DNA of 64,000 bases from Flavobacteriales bacterium UBA7468 (GTDB lineage: Bacteria; Bacteroidota; Bacteroidia; Flavobacteriales_D; Crocinitomicaceae): the NCBI GenBank assembly GCA_002478565.1, contig DLPC01000012.1:1-64000 (forward strand), given 5' to 3'. The position numbers and the translations under genes are program-made. Positions 49,150-58,589 of the stretch are shown one piece after another; positions within the stretch are counted from its first letter, which is position 1; every line of letters starts with the position of its first letter. The notes beneath the pieces were generated by a model that was given only the letters and a program-made list of their open reading frames with translations, did not search any database and was not told the DNA's origin.

Positions 49150-50490
49150 ATGGCTAAAAAACTACTTTTAGAACACGCTGATGTGCCTGGTATTGCTTCC
49201 TACGAAGTATACCGCAAGCATGGTGGCTACGCCTCTGTTGAAAAAGCACTCAAATCAATGAGTCCTGACGAAGTCGTGGAGGAAGTTAAAAAATCTGGTT
49301 TACGCGGACGCGGAGGAGCAGGATTTCCTACGGGAATGAAATGGTCCTTTTTAGCCAAGCCAGAAGGCGTTGAAAGACACCTCGTTTGTAATGCCGACGA
49401 ATCAGAGCCCGGTACTTTCAAGGACCGCTATCTCATGGAAAAACTCCCTCATTTGCTTATTGAAGGTATGATTACCTCAAGTTATGCACTCGGAGCAAGA
49501 AGATCATACATTTACATCCGTGGAGAATTCATGTACGTACTTCAAATCCTTGAAAAAGCTATCGCCGAAGCATATGCCAATGGCATGCTCGGTAAAAACA
49601 TCCTCGGATCTGGATACGACCTCGACCTCGTCGTCACACCTGGTGGTGGCGCCTATATTTGTGGTGAAGAAACCGCACTATTAGAGTCATTAGAAGGTAA
49701 ACGTGGCAACCCACGTATGAAACCACCTTTCCCAGCTGTAAAAGGCCTTTGGGGAAATCCAACGGTGGTCAATAACGTAGAATCCATCGCAGCAGTTGTT
49801 CCTATCGTGAACCATGGCGGTGAAGCTTATGCAACAATCGGAATTGAAAGATCTACAGGTACCAAACTTATTTCAGCCAGTGGAAATTTGGTGAGACCAG
49901 GTGTTTATGAAATCGAACTTGGTCTTTCTGTAGAAGAATTCATCTACGGCGACGACTACTGCCGAGGCATTGCCAATGGTAAGAAACTCAAAGCTTGTGT
50001 ACCAGGAGGCTCTTCTGTTCCTATTTTACCACATTACTTAGTGACCAAAACAGCTAACGGAGATCAACGCCTCATGACCTACGAAAGTTTGGCTGACGGA
50101 GGTTTTGCAACAGGATCCATGTTGGGGTCTGGAGGTTTTATTGTTTTCGATGAAGACCAATGTATTGTCAGAAATACATGGAATTTTGCCAGATTCTACG
50201 CCCATGAATCTTGTGGTCAGTGTTCGCCTTGCCGCGAAGGTACGGGATGGATGGAAAAAGTACTTTACCGTCTTGAACATGGCACCGGAACACTTGAAGA
50301 CATCGATTTACTCGAACAAATCAACAAAAAAATAGAAGGCAACACCATTTGTCCGTTAGGAGATGCTGCTGCTTGGCCAGTTGCCGCAGCAATTCGTCAC
50401 TTCCGTGAAGAATTCGAATGGCACGTGAAGTCTCCACAAGAGGCTCAAACAAGAAATTATGGTTTAATCCAAACACCGCTTGAAGCATAG
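49150..50490 (+). CDS. nuoF: NADH-quinone oxidoreductase subunit F
   Basis: 51-kDa-type subunit with the NADH site, FMN and 4Fe-4S cluster N3. GRGGAGFPTGMKWSF is the NADH/FMN glycine-rich loop; ADESEPGTFKDR and YICGEETALLESLEGKRG mark the FMN site; ESCGQCSPCREGTGW plus a later Cys (NTICPLGD) ligate the cluster. Length 446 aa, normal. NADH is therefore the electron donor, unlike the NuoEFG-less complex I of some bacteria. 6 nt after nuoE. Confidence 0.96.
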   Translation: MAKKLLLEHADVPGIASYEVYRKHGGYASVEKALKSMSPDEVVEEVKKSGLRGRGGAGFPTGMKWSFLAKPEGVERHLVCNADESEPGTFKDRYLMEKLPHLLIEGMITSSYALGARRSYIYIRGEFMYVLQILEKAIAEAYANGMLGKNILGSGYDLDLVVTPGGGAYICGEETALLESLEGKRGNPRMKPPFPAVKGLWGNPTVVNNVESIAAVVPIVNHGGEAYATIGIERSTGTKLISASGNLVRPGVYEIELGLSVEEFIYGDDYCRGIANGKKLKACVPGGSSVPILPHYLVTKTANGDQRLMTYESLADGGFATGSMLGSGGFIVFDEDQCIVRNTWNFARFYAHESCGQCSPCREGTGWMEKVLYRLEHGTGTLEDIDLLEQINKKIEGNTICPLGDAAAWPVAAAIRHFREEFEWHVKSPQEAQTRNYGLIQTPLEA

Positions 50491-50494
50491 TCTT

Positions 50495-51457
50495 ATGATA
50501 AAAGTAACAATTGACGATGTCGAAATTGAAGTAGCACCAGGAACCACTATCCTGAATGCTGCCCGACAAGCTGGTGGCGATATCGTGCCACCTGCCATGT
50601 GTTATTACAGCAAATTACCAGGTACTGGAGGTAAATGCCGTACCTGTTTGGTTGAGGTAGCTGCAGGTTCTGCCGCTGATCCAAGACCAATGCCCAAACT
50701 TGTTGCATCTTGCTCCACGCAGGTTATGGATGGCATGATTGTCAAAAACAAAACTTCAGAACGCGTCCACGAAAACCGCGGTGGTGTTGTTGAATTTTTA
50801 TTGATCAATCACCCACTCGATTGTCCTGTTTGTGACCAAGCCGGCGAATGCCATTTACAAGACCTCGGTTACGAACACGGTTCGGCCAAAACGCGTTTTC
50901 GCGAAGAGCGCCGCACCTATGCCCCGATCGAAATTGGCAACAAAATCAAGTTGCACATGAATCGTTGTATTTTGTGTTACCGTTGTGTGCATGTCGCTAA
51001 TCAACTCACAGACAAACGCGTACATGGTGTACTTCACCGCGGTGAACACGCAGAAATCTCCACCTACATTGAGAACGCCATTGAGAATGATTTCTCCGGT
51101 AACATGATTGATGTTTGCCCTGTTGGTGCACTCACGGATAAAACTTTCCGCTTCAAATCGCGCGTATGGTTTCTCAAACCAATGGAAGCAGAATGCGCTT
51201 GTGAAAAATGCTCCGGAAAAGCTGTCCTTTGGATGTTTGGTAATGAAATCTATCGTGTAACCGCTCGCAAAGACAAATACGGCGAGGTAGAAACCATCGA
51301 CGACAAAACCGCCTGGATCTGTAACGACTGTCGCTTTGACAAAAAAGATACAATCAAATGGAACATCCTCGGTCCAAGAAAAATCGATCGTCATTCCGTC
51401 ATTTCTCAAGGAAAATACGCCACTAAGAACGATCAAAATCCTCAATTGCTTCGCTAA
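50495..51457 (+). CDS. nuoG: NADH-quinone oxidoreductase subunit G, short form, 320 aa
   Basis: Iron-sulfur subunit of the peripheral arm. The N-terminal 2Fe-2S domain (cysteines in MCYYSKLPGTGGKCRTCLVE), the His-Cys3 cluster (HPLDCPVCDQAGECHLQD) and the following 4Fe-4S cysteines (CILCYRCVHV...DVCPVGAL) are intact, and a short MopFe4S4-like part (CACEKCSGK...ICNDCRF) follows. The long molybdopterin-type domain of E. coli NuoG (about 900 aa) is missing altogether. This short form is, from memory, the rule in Bacteroidota, so it is not a truncation. I start at the ATG 50495 after the nuoF stop; a TTG at 50480 lies inside nuoF. Stop overlaps nuoH by 1 nt. Confidence 0.93.
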   Translation: MIKVTIDDVEIEVAPGTTILNAARQAGGDIVPPAMCYYSKLPGTGGKCRTCLVEVAAGSAADPRPMPKLVASCSTQVMDGMIVKNKTSERVHENRGGVVEFLLINHPLDCPVCDQAGECHLQDLGYEHGSAKTRFREERRTYAPIEIGNKIKLHMNRCILCYRCVHVANQLTDKRVHGVLHRGEHAEISTYIENAIENDFSGNMIDVCPVGALTDKTFRFKSRVWFLKPMEAECACEKCSGKAVLWMFGNEIYRVTARKDKYGEVETIDDKTAWICNDCRFDKKDTIKWNILGPRKIDRHSVISQGKYATKNDQNPQLLR

Positions 51458-52482
51458 TGGATACTGCATTACTCATCGAAAAATCAATTCTAGTTGTTTT
51501 GCTTTTTCTCGTTTCATTGGGTGCAGCTGCCTACATGACTTACTTTGAACGCAAATTAGCCGCCTGGATCCAAGACCGCGTTGGGCCAGATCGTGCCGGG
51601 CCTTTCGGTATATTACAACCAATCGCTGACGGTGTCAAAATGTTCCTAAAAGAAGATTTCATTCCGTCAAAAGCAGACAAGTGGTTATTTATCATTGGAC
51701 CAGGTTTGGCGATGTTTACTGCGCTCATTACAAGTGCGGTGATTCCATGGGGGCCTAAACTTCACCTTTTTGGTCGCGACATCACCCTACAAGTTGCAGA
51801 CATCAACATCGGGATTCTTTATGTTTTTGGCGTCATCTCCATTGGCGTATACGGTATCATGATTGGTGGTTGGGCTTCCAATAACAAATATTCCCTTTAC
51901 GGTGCCATTCGTGCGAGTTCACAAATGATTTCTTATGAATTGGCTATGGGTGTTTCTGCCATCACCATCGTACTACTTTCTGGTTCCTTGAGCCTCAATG
52001 ATATTGTGAATGGTCAAAAAGATGTCTGGAATATTTTCTACCAACCTTTGGCTTTTCTCATCTTCTTCATCTGTGCCTTAGCTGAGCTCAACCGTGCACC
52101 ATTTGACTTACCTGAATGTGAATCCGAGTTGGTAGGTGGCTACCACACTGAATACAGCTCCATGAAACTCGGTTTGTATTTATTCTCAGAATACACCTCC
52201 ATGTTTGTTTCTTCAGCAATTATGTCTATCCTATTCTTCGGCGGTTATAACTTCCCTGGAATGAGTCATTTTAGCGGAAACACCTTGGCCATTTTAGGCA
52301 TACTTGCTTTTGCCGTCAAAATCTTCATCTTTATTTTCGTCATCATGTGGATCCGCTGGACGATCCCGCGTTTTCGTTTTGACCAACTGATGCACCTCGG
52401 ATGGAAAACCTTGCTACCACTTTCCTTGATTAACCTCTTAATTACCGGAATTGTGATTGCCTATCAAAATGGTTGGTTTTAA
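51457..52482 (+). CDS. nuoH: NADH-quinone oxidoreductase subunit H
   Basis: Membrane subunit at the junction of the two arms, forming part of the quinone chamber. ERKLAAWIQDRVGPDRAGPFG is the N-terminal signature (quoted in part: AWIQDRVGPDRAGPFG), and EYSSMKLGLYLFSEY with an ELNRAPFDLPE motif earlier in the loop is the other. About eight membrane helices. 341 aa, normal. Confidence 0.96.
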   Translation: MDTALLIEKSILVVLLFLVSLGAAAYMTYFERKLAAWIQDRVGPDRAGPFGILQPIADGVKMFLKEDFIPSKADKWLFIIGPGLAMFTALITSAVIPWGPKLHLFGRDITLQVADINIGILYVFGVISIGVYGIMIGGWASNNKYSLYGAIRASSQMISYELAMGVSAITIVLLSGSLSLNDIVNGQKDVWNIFYQPLAFLIFFICALAELNRAPFDLPECESELVGGYHTEYSSMKLGLYLFSEYTSMFVSSAIMSILFFGGYNFPGMSHFSGNTLAILGILAFAVKIFIFIFVIMWIRWTIPRFRFDQLMHLGWKTLLPLSLINLLITGIVIAYQNGWF

Positions 52483-52496
52483 TTTGAATTGAAAAA

Positions 52497-53039
52497 ATGG
52501 AAAGTCTTACCAATAGAAAAAAAGTAGTTTCTGATAAGCCCATGACTTTATGGGAAAAGATCTATTTGCCAGCTATCATCAGCGGAATGATCACTACATT
52601 CAAGCACATGTTGCGCAAGCGTAAAACGGTCAAATATCCGGAAGAAACACGCGAATTTGCTCCTGTTTATCGTGGGCAGCACGTCCTTAAAAGAGACGAG
52701 CAGGGTCGTGAAAACTGTACTGCCTGTGGCCTTTGTGCCGTAGCATGTCCGGCAGAAGCAATTACCATGACCTCAGCCGAGCGTCAAAAAGGAGAAGAAA
52801 AATTATACCGTGAAGAAAAATATGCTGCCACTTATGAAATCAATATGTTGCGCTGCATTTTCTGTGGATTATGCGAGGAAGCTTGCCCTAAGGAAGCTAT
52901 CTTCTTAACAGATCGTTTGGTACCTACCTATTTTGAACGCGATAATTTTATTTACGGTAAAGATGTGCTGGTTGAATCTTTGGATCAACGCATCGATATT
53001 ACCAAAAGACAACACACCGGAAAACGTTCTCAATCATGA
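52497..53039 (+). CDS. nuoI: NADH-quinone oxidoreductase subunit I
   Basis: Ferredoxin-like subunit with two 4Fe-4S clusters (N6a/N6b), visible as CTACGLCAVACP and CIFCGLCEEACP. An amphipathic N-terminal part (SGMITTFKHMLRKRKTVKYPEE) anchors it on the membrane face. 180 aa. ATGA overlap with nuoJ. Confidence 0.96.
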   Translation: MESLTNRKKVVSDKPMTLWEKIYLPAIISGMITTFKHMLRKRKTVKYPEETREFAPVYRGQHVLKRDEQGRENCTACGLCAVACPAEAITMTSAERQKGEEKLYREEKYAATYEINMLRCIFCGLCEEACPKEAIFLTDRLVPTYFERDNFIYGKDVLVESLDQRIDITKRQHTGKRSQS

Positions 53040-53548
53040 GTTTACAAGTCATCTCAATTATTCTCGGAAGTCTTACGATAGCCTCTGCCCTGATGGTCAT
53101 CCTAAGCAAGCATCCTGTTCGCAGTGTCATTTATTTGGTTGTCACTTTCTTTTTTATCACCTCAATGTACATCATGATGAACGCACAATTCTTAGCGATC
53201 GTTAACATGATTGTATATGCCGGTGCTATTATGGTACTTTTCTTATTTGTACTGATGCTGCTCAATCTCAATAAAGAAGTTGAACCAGTTACCAACAGAG
53301 GTGCCCAAATTTCTGCTTTGATTGCAGGCGGAAGTTTATTTTTAGTCCTGATCAGTGCCTTGAAAGAGACACTCATTCTTGGTCAAAATTACCGAACACA
53401 AGATAGCAGTATTGGTTTGGTCAAAGAACTCGGGAATTTATTGTTTTCGAAGTACATCGTTGCCTTTGAAATCACTTCTATTTTATTTATTGCAGCCATG
53501 GTTGGTGCTATCTTACTAGCCAAGCGCGAAAAACAAATCATTGAATAA
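53036..53548 (+). CDS. nuoJ: NADH-quinone oxidoreductase subunit J
   Basis: Membrane subunit with five helices. MSKHP-like opening (ILSKHPVRSVIYLVVTF) and the conserved YAGAIMVLFLFVLMLLNL helix with the pi-bulge Gly/Ala motif. 170 aa, normal. Confidence 0.94.
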   Translation: MSLQVISIILGSLTIASALMVILSKHPVRSVIYLVVTFFFITSMYIMMNAQFLAIVNMIVYAGAIMVLFLFVLMLLNLNKEVEPVTNRGAQISALIAGGSLFLVLISALKETLILGQNYRTQDSSIGLVKELGNLLFSKYIVAFEITSILFIAAMVGAILLAKREKQIIE

Positions 53549-53549
53549 T

Positions 53550-53873
53550 ATGCAAGCAGCCAATAGCATCGGGACTTCCCTCGATTTTTTCTTATTTGTC
53601 GCCTTTGCACTTTTCACAATAGGTGCAATTGGTGCCATGACTCGCAAAAACATGATCGTATTGCTGATGTGTATCGAGCTCATGTTGAATGCGGTTAATC
53701 TCTTGTTGGTCACCTTCTCTACGTATTACGGAAGTGGTGATGCACAAATTTTCGTGTTTTTCACAATGGTTGTTGCCGCTGCTGAAGCCACAGTAGGTCT
53801 TTCGATCATTATTATGGCTTACCGCAACCTTAAATCAATTGACATCGATATGTTTAACCAATTAAAAAATTAA
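53550..53873 (+). CDS. nuoK: NADH-quinone oxidoreductase subunit K
   Basis: Small three-helix membrane subunit with the two key acidic residues, one in LLMCIELMLNAVNLLLV and one in VVAAAEATVGLSIIIM. I use the ATG at 53550; the in-frame TTG at 53541 overlaps the end of nuoJ. 107 aa. Confidence 0.95.
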   Translation: MQAANSIGTSLDFFLFVAFALFTIGAIGAMTRKNMIVLLMCIELMLNAVNLLLVTFSTYYGSGDAQIFVFFTMVVAAAEATVGLSIIIMAYRNLKSIDIDMFNQLKN

Positions 53874-53875
53874 TC

Positions 53876-55804
53876 ATGGCCAAAGACTTGACACTCATTC
53901 TCATTCTCGCTTTGCCATTAATTGGTTTTGTTATTAACGGTACTATTGGTAAAAAACTACCTAAAGTACTCGTTGGTGGGCTTGCAACAAGCGTAGTTTT
54001 CGTTGCTTTTCTTCTTGCTTTGACACTTTTTAACGGACTCAATGGCGTTCAGATTGTTCGACTTTTTGAAATATTAAATTACGATCAAATCACTATTAAT
54101 GCTTCCTTCCAGATTGATGCACTTTCCGTTTGGATGACACTCATCATCACTGGAATTGGCTCCTTGATTCATTTGTTCTCAATGGGCTACATGAGCCATG
54201 ATCCAGGTTATCACAAATTCTTTACCTACCTCAATTTGTTCATTTTTTCGATGCTCTTGCTCGTATTGGGTTCAAATTATTTTGTGCTCTTTTTTGGATG
54301 GGAAGGAGTTGGTATGTGCTCCTACCTACTCATCGGTTTTCATTACAACGATTTACAGAAAGGAAAAGCAAACAGTTTAGCAGCTCGCAAAGCGTTTATC
54401 ATGAATCGTATTGGAGACGCAGGTCTTTTGCTTGGTCTTTTTATGTTACTAGGCCAATTTGGCACACTCGAATTCCAAAAAATCGGCACGGCATTAATTG
54501 CCAATCCAGCATTACAAGGAGGCGCAATGCTATTGATCACGCTTTGCCTCTTCATTGCAGCCACCGGTAAAAGTGCTCAGATTCCGCTCTTTACTTGGCT
54601 TCCGGATGCCATGGCTGGGCCAACACCCGTTTCTGCACTCATCCACGCAGCCACAATGGTTACCGCAGGTATTTATTTAACAGTGCGCTCGAATTTCCTG
54701 TTTGAACTCGCACCTTTCACCAAAGAAATCATCTTATACATTGGTCTGGCAACTACTTTAGTTGCCGCATTTATGGCCCTTCGTCAAAATGACATCAAAA
54801 AGGTTTTGGCCTATTCAACTGTTTCACAGCTCGGCTTGATGTTTGTGGCTTTAGGTTTTGGTGCTTATACGGTTGCCCTATTTCACGTAACCACACATGC
54901 CTTCTTTAAAGCTTTACTTTTCTTAGGCTCAGGATCTGTGATTCACGGCATGCACGAAGAGCAGGATATCCGTAAAATGGGTGGCCTAGCCAAACTGATG
55001 CCGATTACCCATTTTACCTTTCTCATCGGCACAATGGCTATTGCCGGTATTCCATTTTTATCAGGTTTTTATTCAAAAGATGAAATTTTAGCGCAAGCGC
55101 TGCACCATAACCCTGCAGTTTATGCCATTTTAGTGGTCGCTGTTACCATGACTGCTATTTATATGTTCCGACTTTATTTCCTCACTTTCCATGGTGCCTT
55201 CAGAGGTGGCGATGCTTTGAGAGCTAAAGTACATGAGAGTGGCTTATCAATGACGCTTCCAATTATTGTTTTGGCATTTCTTTCGGTTTTTGGGGGTTTA
55301 CTCAATTTACCAGGATTATTCTTCCATGGCGCCGCACATTGGTTTGATCATTATTTAAGTGCGGGTACGTTTGGTTTATCTGAAGTACATAACGCTCATC
55401 TTGATTTCAATACCTCAATTGGCTTGATGATTTTTGCAAGCATCATTGCACTTGGTGTCCTTTTCTGGGCTTTGCGCAACTACGCCAAAAAAGGTGCTCT
55501 GGCTAAGGCCGACGACCAAATGAGTGCTTGGGAAACGCTTTCAGCTAAAAAATTATACATCGACGAAATTTACGACCTCCTTTTTGTACAACCTCTACTC
55601 AAAATGTCAGCATTCATTTCAAATGTGTTCGACATTCAAATATTGAGAAATGGCGTTTATGCTTTGGCCAATGGTGTCGTAAACACAGCAGCACAAACAC
55701 GCAAATGGCAAAATGGCCTACTCAGTTCTTATTTATTCTGGATGGTACTCGGAATCATCTTATTTGTTAGTTATTACATTTTAAAAATCTCGGTTTGGCA
55801 CTAA
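53876..55804 (+). CDS. nuoL: NADH-quinone oxidoreductase subunit L
   Basis: Largest antiporter-like membrane subunit, whose long lateral helix spans the membrane arm. LFFGWEGVGMCSYLLIGF (in parts) with the channel glutamate, TWLPDAMAGPTPVSALIHAATMVTAG (in parts) with the pumping lysine and His region, and the C-terminal amphipathic lateral helix region before the last membrane segment (LFWMVLGIILFVSYYILKIS). 642 aa, normal. It ends 10 nt inside the nuoM start. Confidence 0.95.
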   Translation: MAKDLTLILILALPLIGFVINGTIGKKLPKVLVGGLATSVVFVAFLLALTLFNGLNGVQIVRLFEILNYDQITINASFQIDALSVWMTLIITGIGSLIHLFSMGYMSHDPGYHKFFTYLNLFIFSMLLLVLGSNYFVLFFGWEGVGMCSYLLIGFHYNDLQKGKANSLAARKAFIMNRIGDAGLLLGLFMLLGQFGTLEFQKIGTALIANPALQGGAMLLITLCLFIAATGKSAQIPLFTWLPDAMAGPTPVSALIHAATMVTAGIYLTVRSNFLFELAPFTKEIILYIGLATTLVAAFMALRQNDIKKVLAYSTVSQLGLMFVALGFGAYTVALFHVTTHAFFKALLFLGSGSVIHGMHEEQDIRKMGGLAKLMPITHFTFLIGTMAIAGIPFLSGFYSKDEILAQALHHNPAVYAILVVAVTMTAIYMFRLYFLTFHGAFRGGDALRAKVHESGLSMTLPIIVLAFLSVFGGLLNLPGLFFHGAAHWFDHYLSAGTFGLSEVHNAHLDFNTSIGLMIFASIIALGVLFWALRNYAKKGALAKADDQMSAWETLSAKKLYIDEIYDLLFVQPLLKMSAFISNVFDIQILRNGVYALANGVVNTAAQTRKWQNGLLSSYLFWMVLGIILFVSYYILKISVWH

Positions 55805-57198
55805 TTATCTTACTTCCGCTAGCTTTTAGTTTGCTCGCTTGGTTTTTACCAAGTTCAATCACTCGTATTGTAGGGTTAATCAGTAGTTTTGCAACCCTGA
55901 CTTGGAGTGTAATGCAACTCCTGTCATTTGACCCTGAAAACACCCTATATTTTGATTTAGGCTTACGAATGGTACGTTTTTCTATGGACAGCCTTGGCTT
56001 TACCATGGTTCTACTTACCAATGCCGTTATATTTTTAATATTTCTAGCCAATTTTCAAAGAAGCATTGTTCACGACAAACGCTTTACGGCACTTACCTTA
56101 CTCATGCAATTTGGCCTAGTTGGCATTTTCACGAGTAATAGTATTCTCGGGTTTTATATTTTTTGGGAACTGACCTTATTACCAGTATTTCTGATTTTAT
56201 TTTGGTTTGGTGCCTTTGAAAAACAAAAAGCGCTGCTTCAGTTTTTCTTATATACACTTCTGGGTTCACTTGCTATGCTCTTGTCAGTCATTGGGCTCAT
56301 GCATCTTACCAATCAGCAAAGTTACGAAGCCTTACTCGCCGCTGACCTCAATCAACTTGGCAACACAGGTATCTGGCTCATGGGAGGTTTTTTATTGGCA
56401 TTTGCTATTAAAATTCCGCTCTTCCCCTTTCATACATGGCAAGCTGAAACATACACCAAAGCTCCTACGGCCGGAACCATGTTACTTTCTGCGCTTATGC
56501 TCAAAATGGCTCTATTCGGATTGATCAAATGGGTACTTCCCATTTTTGCCGGAACAGCCCTTGACTTTTGGCGCTGGCCAATTATCGTTCTCGGTCTCAT
56601 CGGCATCATTTACGGAGCGGTAATTGCAATTAAGCAACAAGATTTAAAAACGCTTTTCGCTTATGCATCTTTGAGCCACCTCGGGCTTATTGCTGCCGGA
56701 ATCATGCTCGGCGACAACGCAACAACCAAAACCGCAATGTTGCAAATTGTCAATCACAGCATTGTTGCCCTCGGTCTTTTCTTAGCAGCCGGTATTGTAG
56801 AGCAACGTCTAAAAACTAGAGACCTCAGTGCCTTGGGCGGTATTGCTAAAATTGCACCTCGTTTTGCATTTTGGTTTGCTGTTCTGACCTTTATTTCATT
56901 GTCAGTTCCCTTTACAGCAGGTTTTATTGGTGAATTCTTTTTGTTGAAATCATTATTTTCTGCGCATGCGCTCACTGGTGTATTAGCGAGTACAACCTTG
57001 ATTTTAGGAGCAGTTTACATGCTTCGTGCTTATCAAGACACCATGTTTGGCCCTACCCAAATCAGTACTTTTGCTGATTTACATTGGTCAGAAATTAGTG
57101 TCTTTGCCATCTTAACGATTGCAGCCATTTATCTTGGGCTCTCACCACAATGTCTCACTGAATTTGTAGGCCATAGCCTCGTACAACTCAAACCTTAA
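55795..57198 (+). CDS. nuoM: NADH-quinone oxidoreductase subunit M (TTG start)
   Basis: Antiporter-like membrane subunit. SILGFYIFWELTLLPVFLIL carries the channel glutamate; FPFHTWQAETYTKAPTAGTMLLS (in parts) carries the pump region with lysine. The gene starts with TTG (55795-55797), which overlaps nuoL by 10 nt. No ATG or GTG precedes the first hydrophobic segment LIILLPLAFSLLAWFLP, and the next ATG is about 39 codons further, well inside helix two, so TTG is the best start. Length 467 aa, slightly shorter than E. coli NuoM (509). Confidence 0.92.
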   Translation: MALIILLPLAFSLLAWFLPSSITRIVGLISSFATLTWSVMQLLSFDPENTLYFDLGLRMVRFSMDSLGFTMVLLTNAVIFLIFLANFQRSIVHDKRFTALTLLMQFGLVGIFTSNSILGFYIFWELTLLPVFLILFWFGAFEKQKALLQFFLYTLLGSLAMLLSVIGLMHLTNQQSYEALLAADLNQLGNTGIWLMGGFLLAFAIKIPLFPFHTWQAETYTKAPTAGTMLLSALMLKMALFGLIKWVLPIFAGTALDFWRWPIIVLGLIGIIYGAVIAIKQQDLKTLFAYASLSHLGLIAAGIMLGDNATTKTAMLQIVNHSIVALGLFLAAGIVEQRLKTRDLSALGGIAKIAPRFAFWFAVLTFISLSVPFTAGFIGEFFLLKSLFSAHALTGVLASTTLILGAVYMLRAYQDTMFGPTQISTFADLHWSEISVFAILTIAAIYLGLSPQCLTEFVGHSLVQLKP

Positions 57199-57207
57199 GT
57201 CAACATC

Positions 57208-58539
57208 ATGGATAGTATTGTCATTATTTTCATTGCAGGGCTCATCGGACTTTTTGCCGGTATGCGCAAGCAAACCACACTTTCACTCATCGTTGCTATT
57301 TTAGGACTTATCGGTGGAGGCTTAGCAGCCTACTTCAGAGGTACTTATATCTCACCTATTCAATCTTACGCAGCACAAGTTCCAACGCCACCAATGGTTA
57401 TCCTTTTACTTTGTGGTGTGACGCTTTTAGCAATTTTAGGAGGCTACCAACGATACAAACAAGATCCAGAGCATACCAGTGATTACTTCGCCCTGATTCT
57501 ATTTTCACTCTGCGGTGCTATACTGATGGCTGTTCCTTCAGACCTCATGTTATTTTTCATCGGGCTTGAAATATTATCTATTCCAATTTATGTTTTAGTC
57601 GGCATTGAAAAAGGAAGTAGTTTATCCGCTGAAGCAGCTATTAAATACTTTTTTACGGGTTCCTTTGCCTCAGCCATTATGTTATTCGGTATTGCCCTAC
57701 TTTACGGTGCAACAGGAAGCTTCCAATTGGTTGAAATTCAATCAAATTTAGCCATTGGTATTTGGCAAAGTCCTATGGCCATGATTGGCAGCTTATTTAT
57801 TCTTGCTGGTTTTGCTTTTAAAATTGGCGCAGTACCTTTCCACTTTTGGGGGCCGGATGTTTATCAAGGTGCCTCTAACGCCGTTTTGATGTACATGTCA
57901 ACGGTGGTGAAGATTGCAGGAATTTACGCTGTTATTTACGTCTTTGCGATGGTTTTCCGCGATTCATATTTCTTCTGGATTGATCTCGTTAGTTTGATTA
58001 TTGTAGCATCTATTTTTTATGGCTATATCACCGCATGGAAACAAACAAGCTTCAGACGCCTGATCGCCTATTCTTCCATCGCAAATGCAGGCCTTATGTT
58101 ATTTAGTTTGGCCGATGCGAATAATACCAATGTATTCTTTTTTGTGTTGGCCTATGCTGTATCTTCTATTGCTTTGGTTGTCAGTAACCAGGCAAATGGT
58201 GAAAACTCAGACGAGCTCAGTGCATGGGAAGGTTTGGCATGGAAACACCCCCTATTAGGAGTTTCGATTGTTTTAGCCTTATTTTCATTGGCAGGCATTC
58301 CACCGATGGCAGGCTTCTTTGGAAAGTTTTTCCTTTTATGGGCAGCTGCACCTAACCTACCCTACACAACCATTCTTGCACTCATAGGCTCGGTAATTGG
58401 TGCTTTTGTTTACCTACGCTTACTGCTTTTGGCGCTCAAAAAACCAAGCGTCAGTATCCGTATTGAACTACCAATCGAACAAAGTATTGTCCTCATTATT
58501 TGTTCAGTCCTTACAATCGGGGCCATATTTATCATTTAA
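57208..58539 (+). CDS. nuoN: NADH-quinone oxidoreductase subunit N
   Basis: Antiporter-like membrane subunit at the middle of the arm. FFIGLEILSIPIYVLVG with the channel Glu, AFKIGAVPFHFWGPDVYQGA and the later pump-channel helices are intact. 443 aa, somewhat short at both ends compared with E. coli (485), as is common. Last nuo gene; an ECF sigma gene follows after 50 nt without a visible terminator between, so read-through is likely. Confidence 0.94.
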   Translation: MDSIVIIFIAGLIGLFAGMRKQTTLSLIVAILGLIGGGLAAYFRGTYISPIQSYAAQVPTPPMVILLLCGVTLLAILGGYQRYKQDPEHTSDYFALILFSLCGAILMAVPSDLMLFFIGLEILSIPIYVLVGIEKGSSLSAEAAIKYFFTGSFASAIMLFGIALLYGATGSFQLVEIQSNLAIGIWQSPMAMIGSLFILAGFAFKIGAVPFHFWGPDVYQGASNAVLMYMSTVVKIAGIYAVIYVFAMVFRDSYFFWIDLVSLIIVASIFYGYITAWKQTSFRRLIAYSSIANAGLMLFSLADANNTNVFFFVLAYAVSSIALVVSNQANGENSDELSAWEGLAWKHPLLGVSIVLALFSLAGIPPMAGFFGKFFLLWAAAPNLPYTTILALIGSVIGAFVYLRLLLLALKKPSVSIRIELPIEQSIVLIICSVLTIGAIFII

Positions 58540-58589
58540 GTTGTCTTTCATCCAACCATTCTGAGTCTTTTACGACTTTAAACAGGAAG

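Noticed and set aside
50495..51457. NuoG looked truncated (320 aa against about 900 in E. coli).
   Set aside because: All iron-sulfur cysteines of the N-terminal part are intact, the gene is in frame with overlapping neighbours, and short NuoG is usual in Bacteroidota. It is not a pseudogene.
50855..51469. A 204-residue open frame antisense to nuoG.
   Set aside because: It mirrors the codons of the conserved NuoG protein, has no start signals of its own and no recognisable product. It is a shadow frame.
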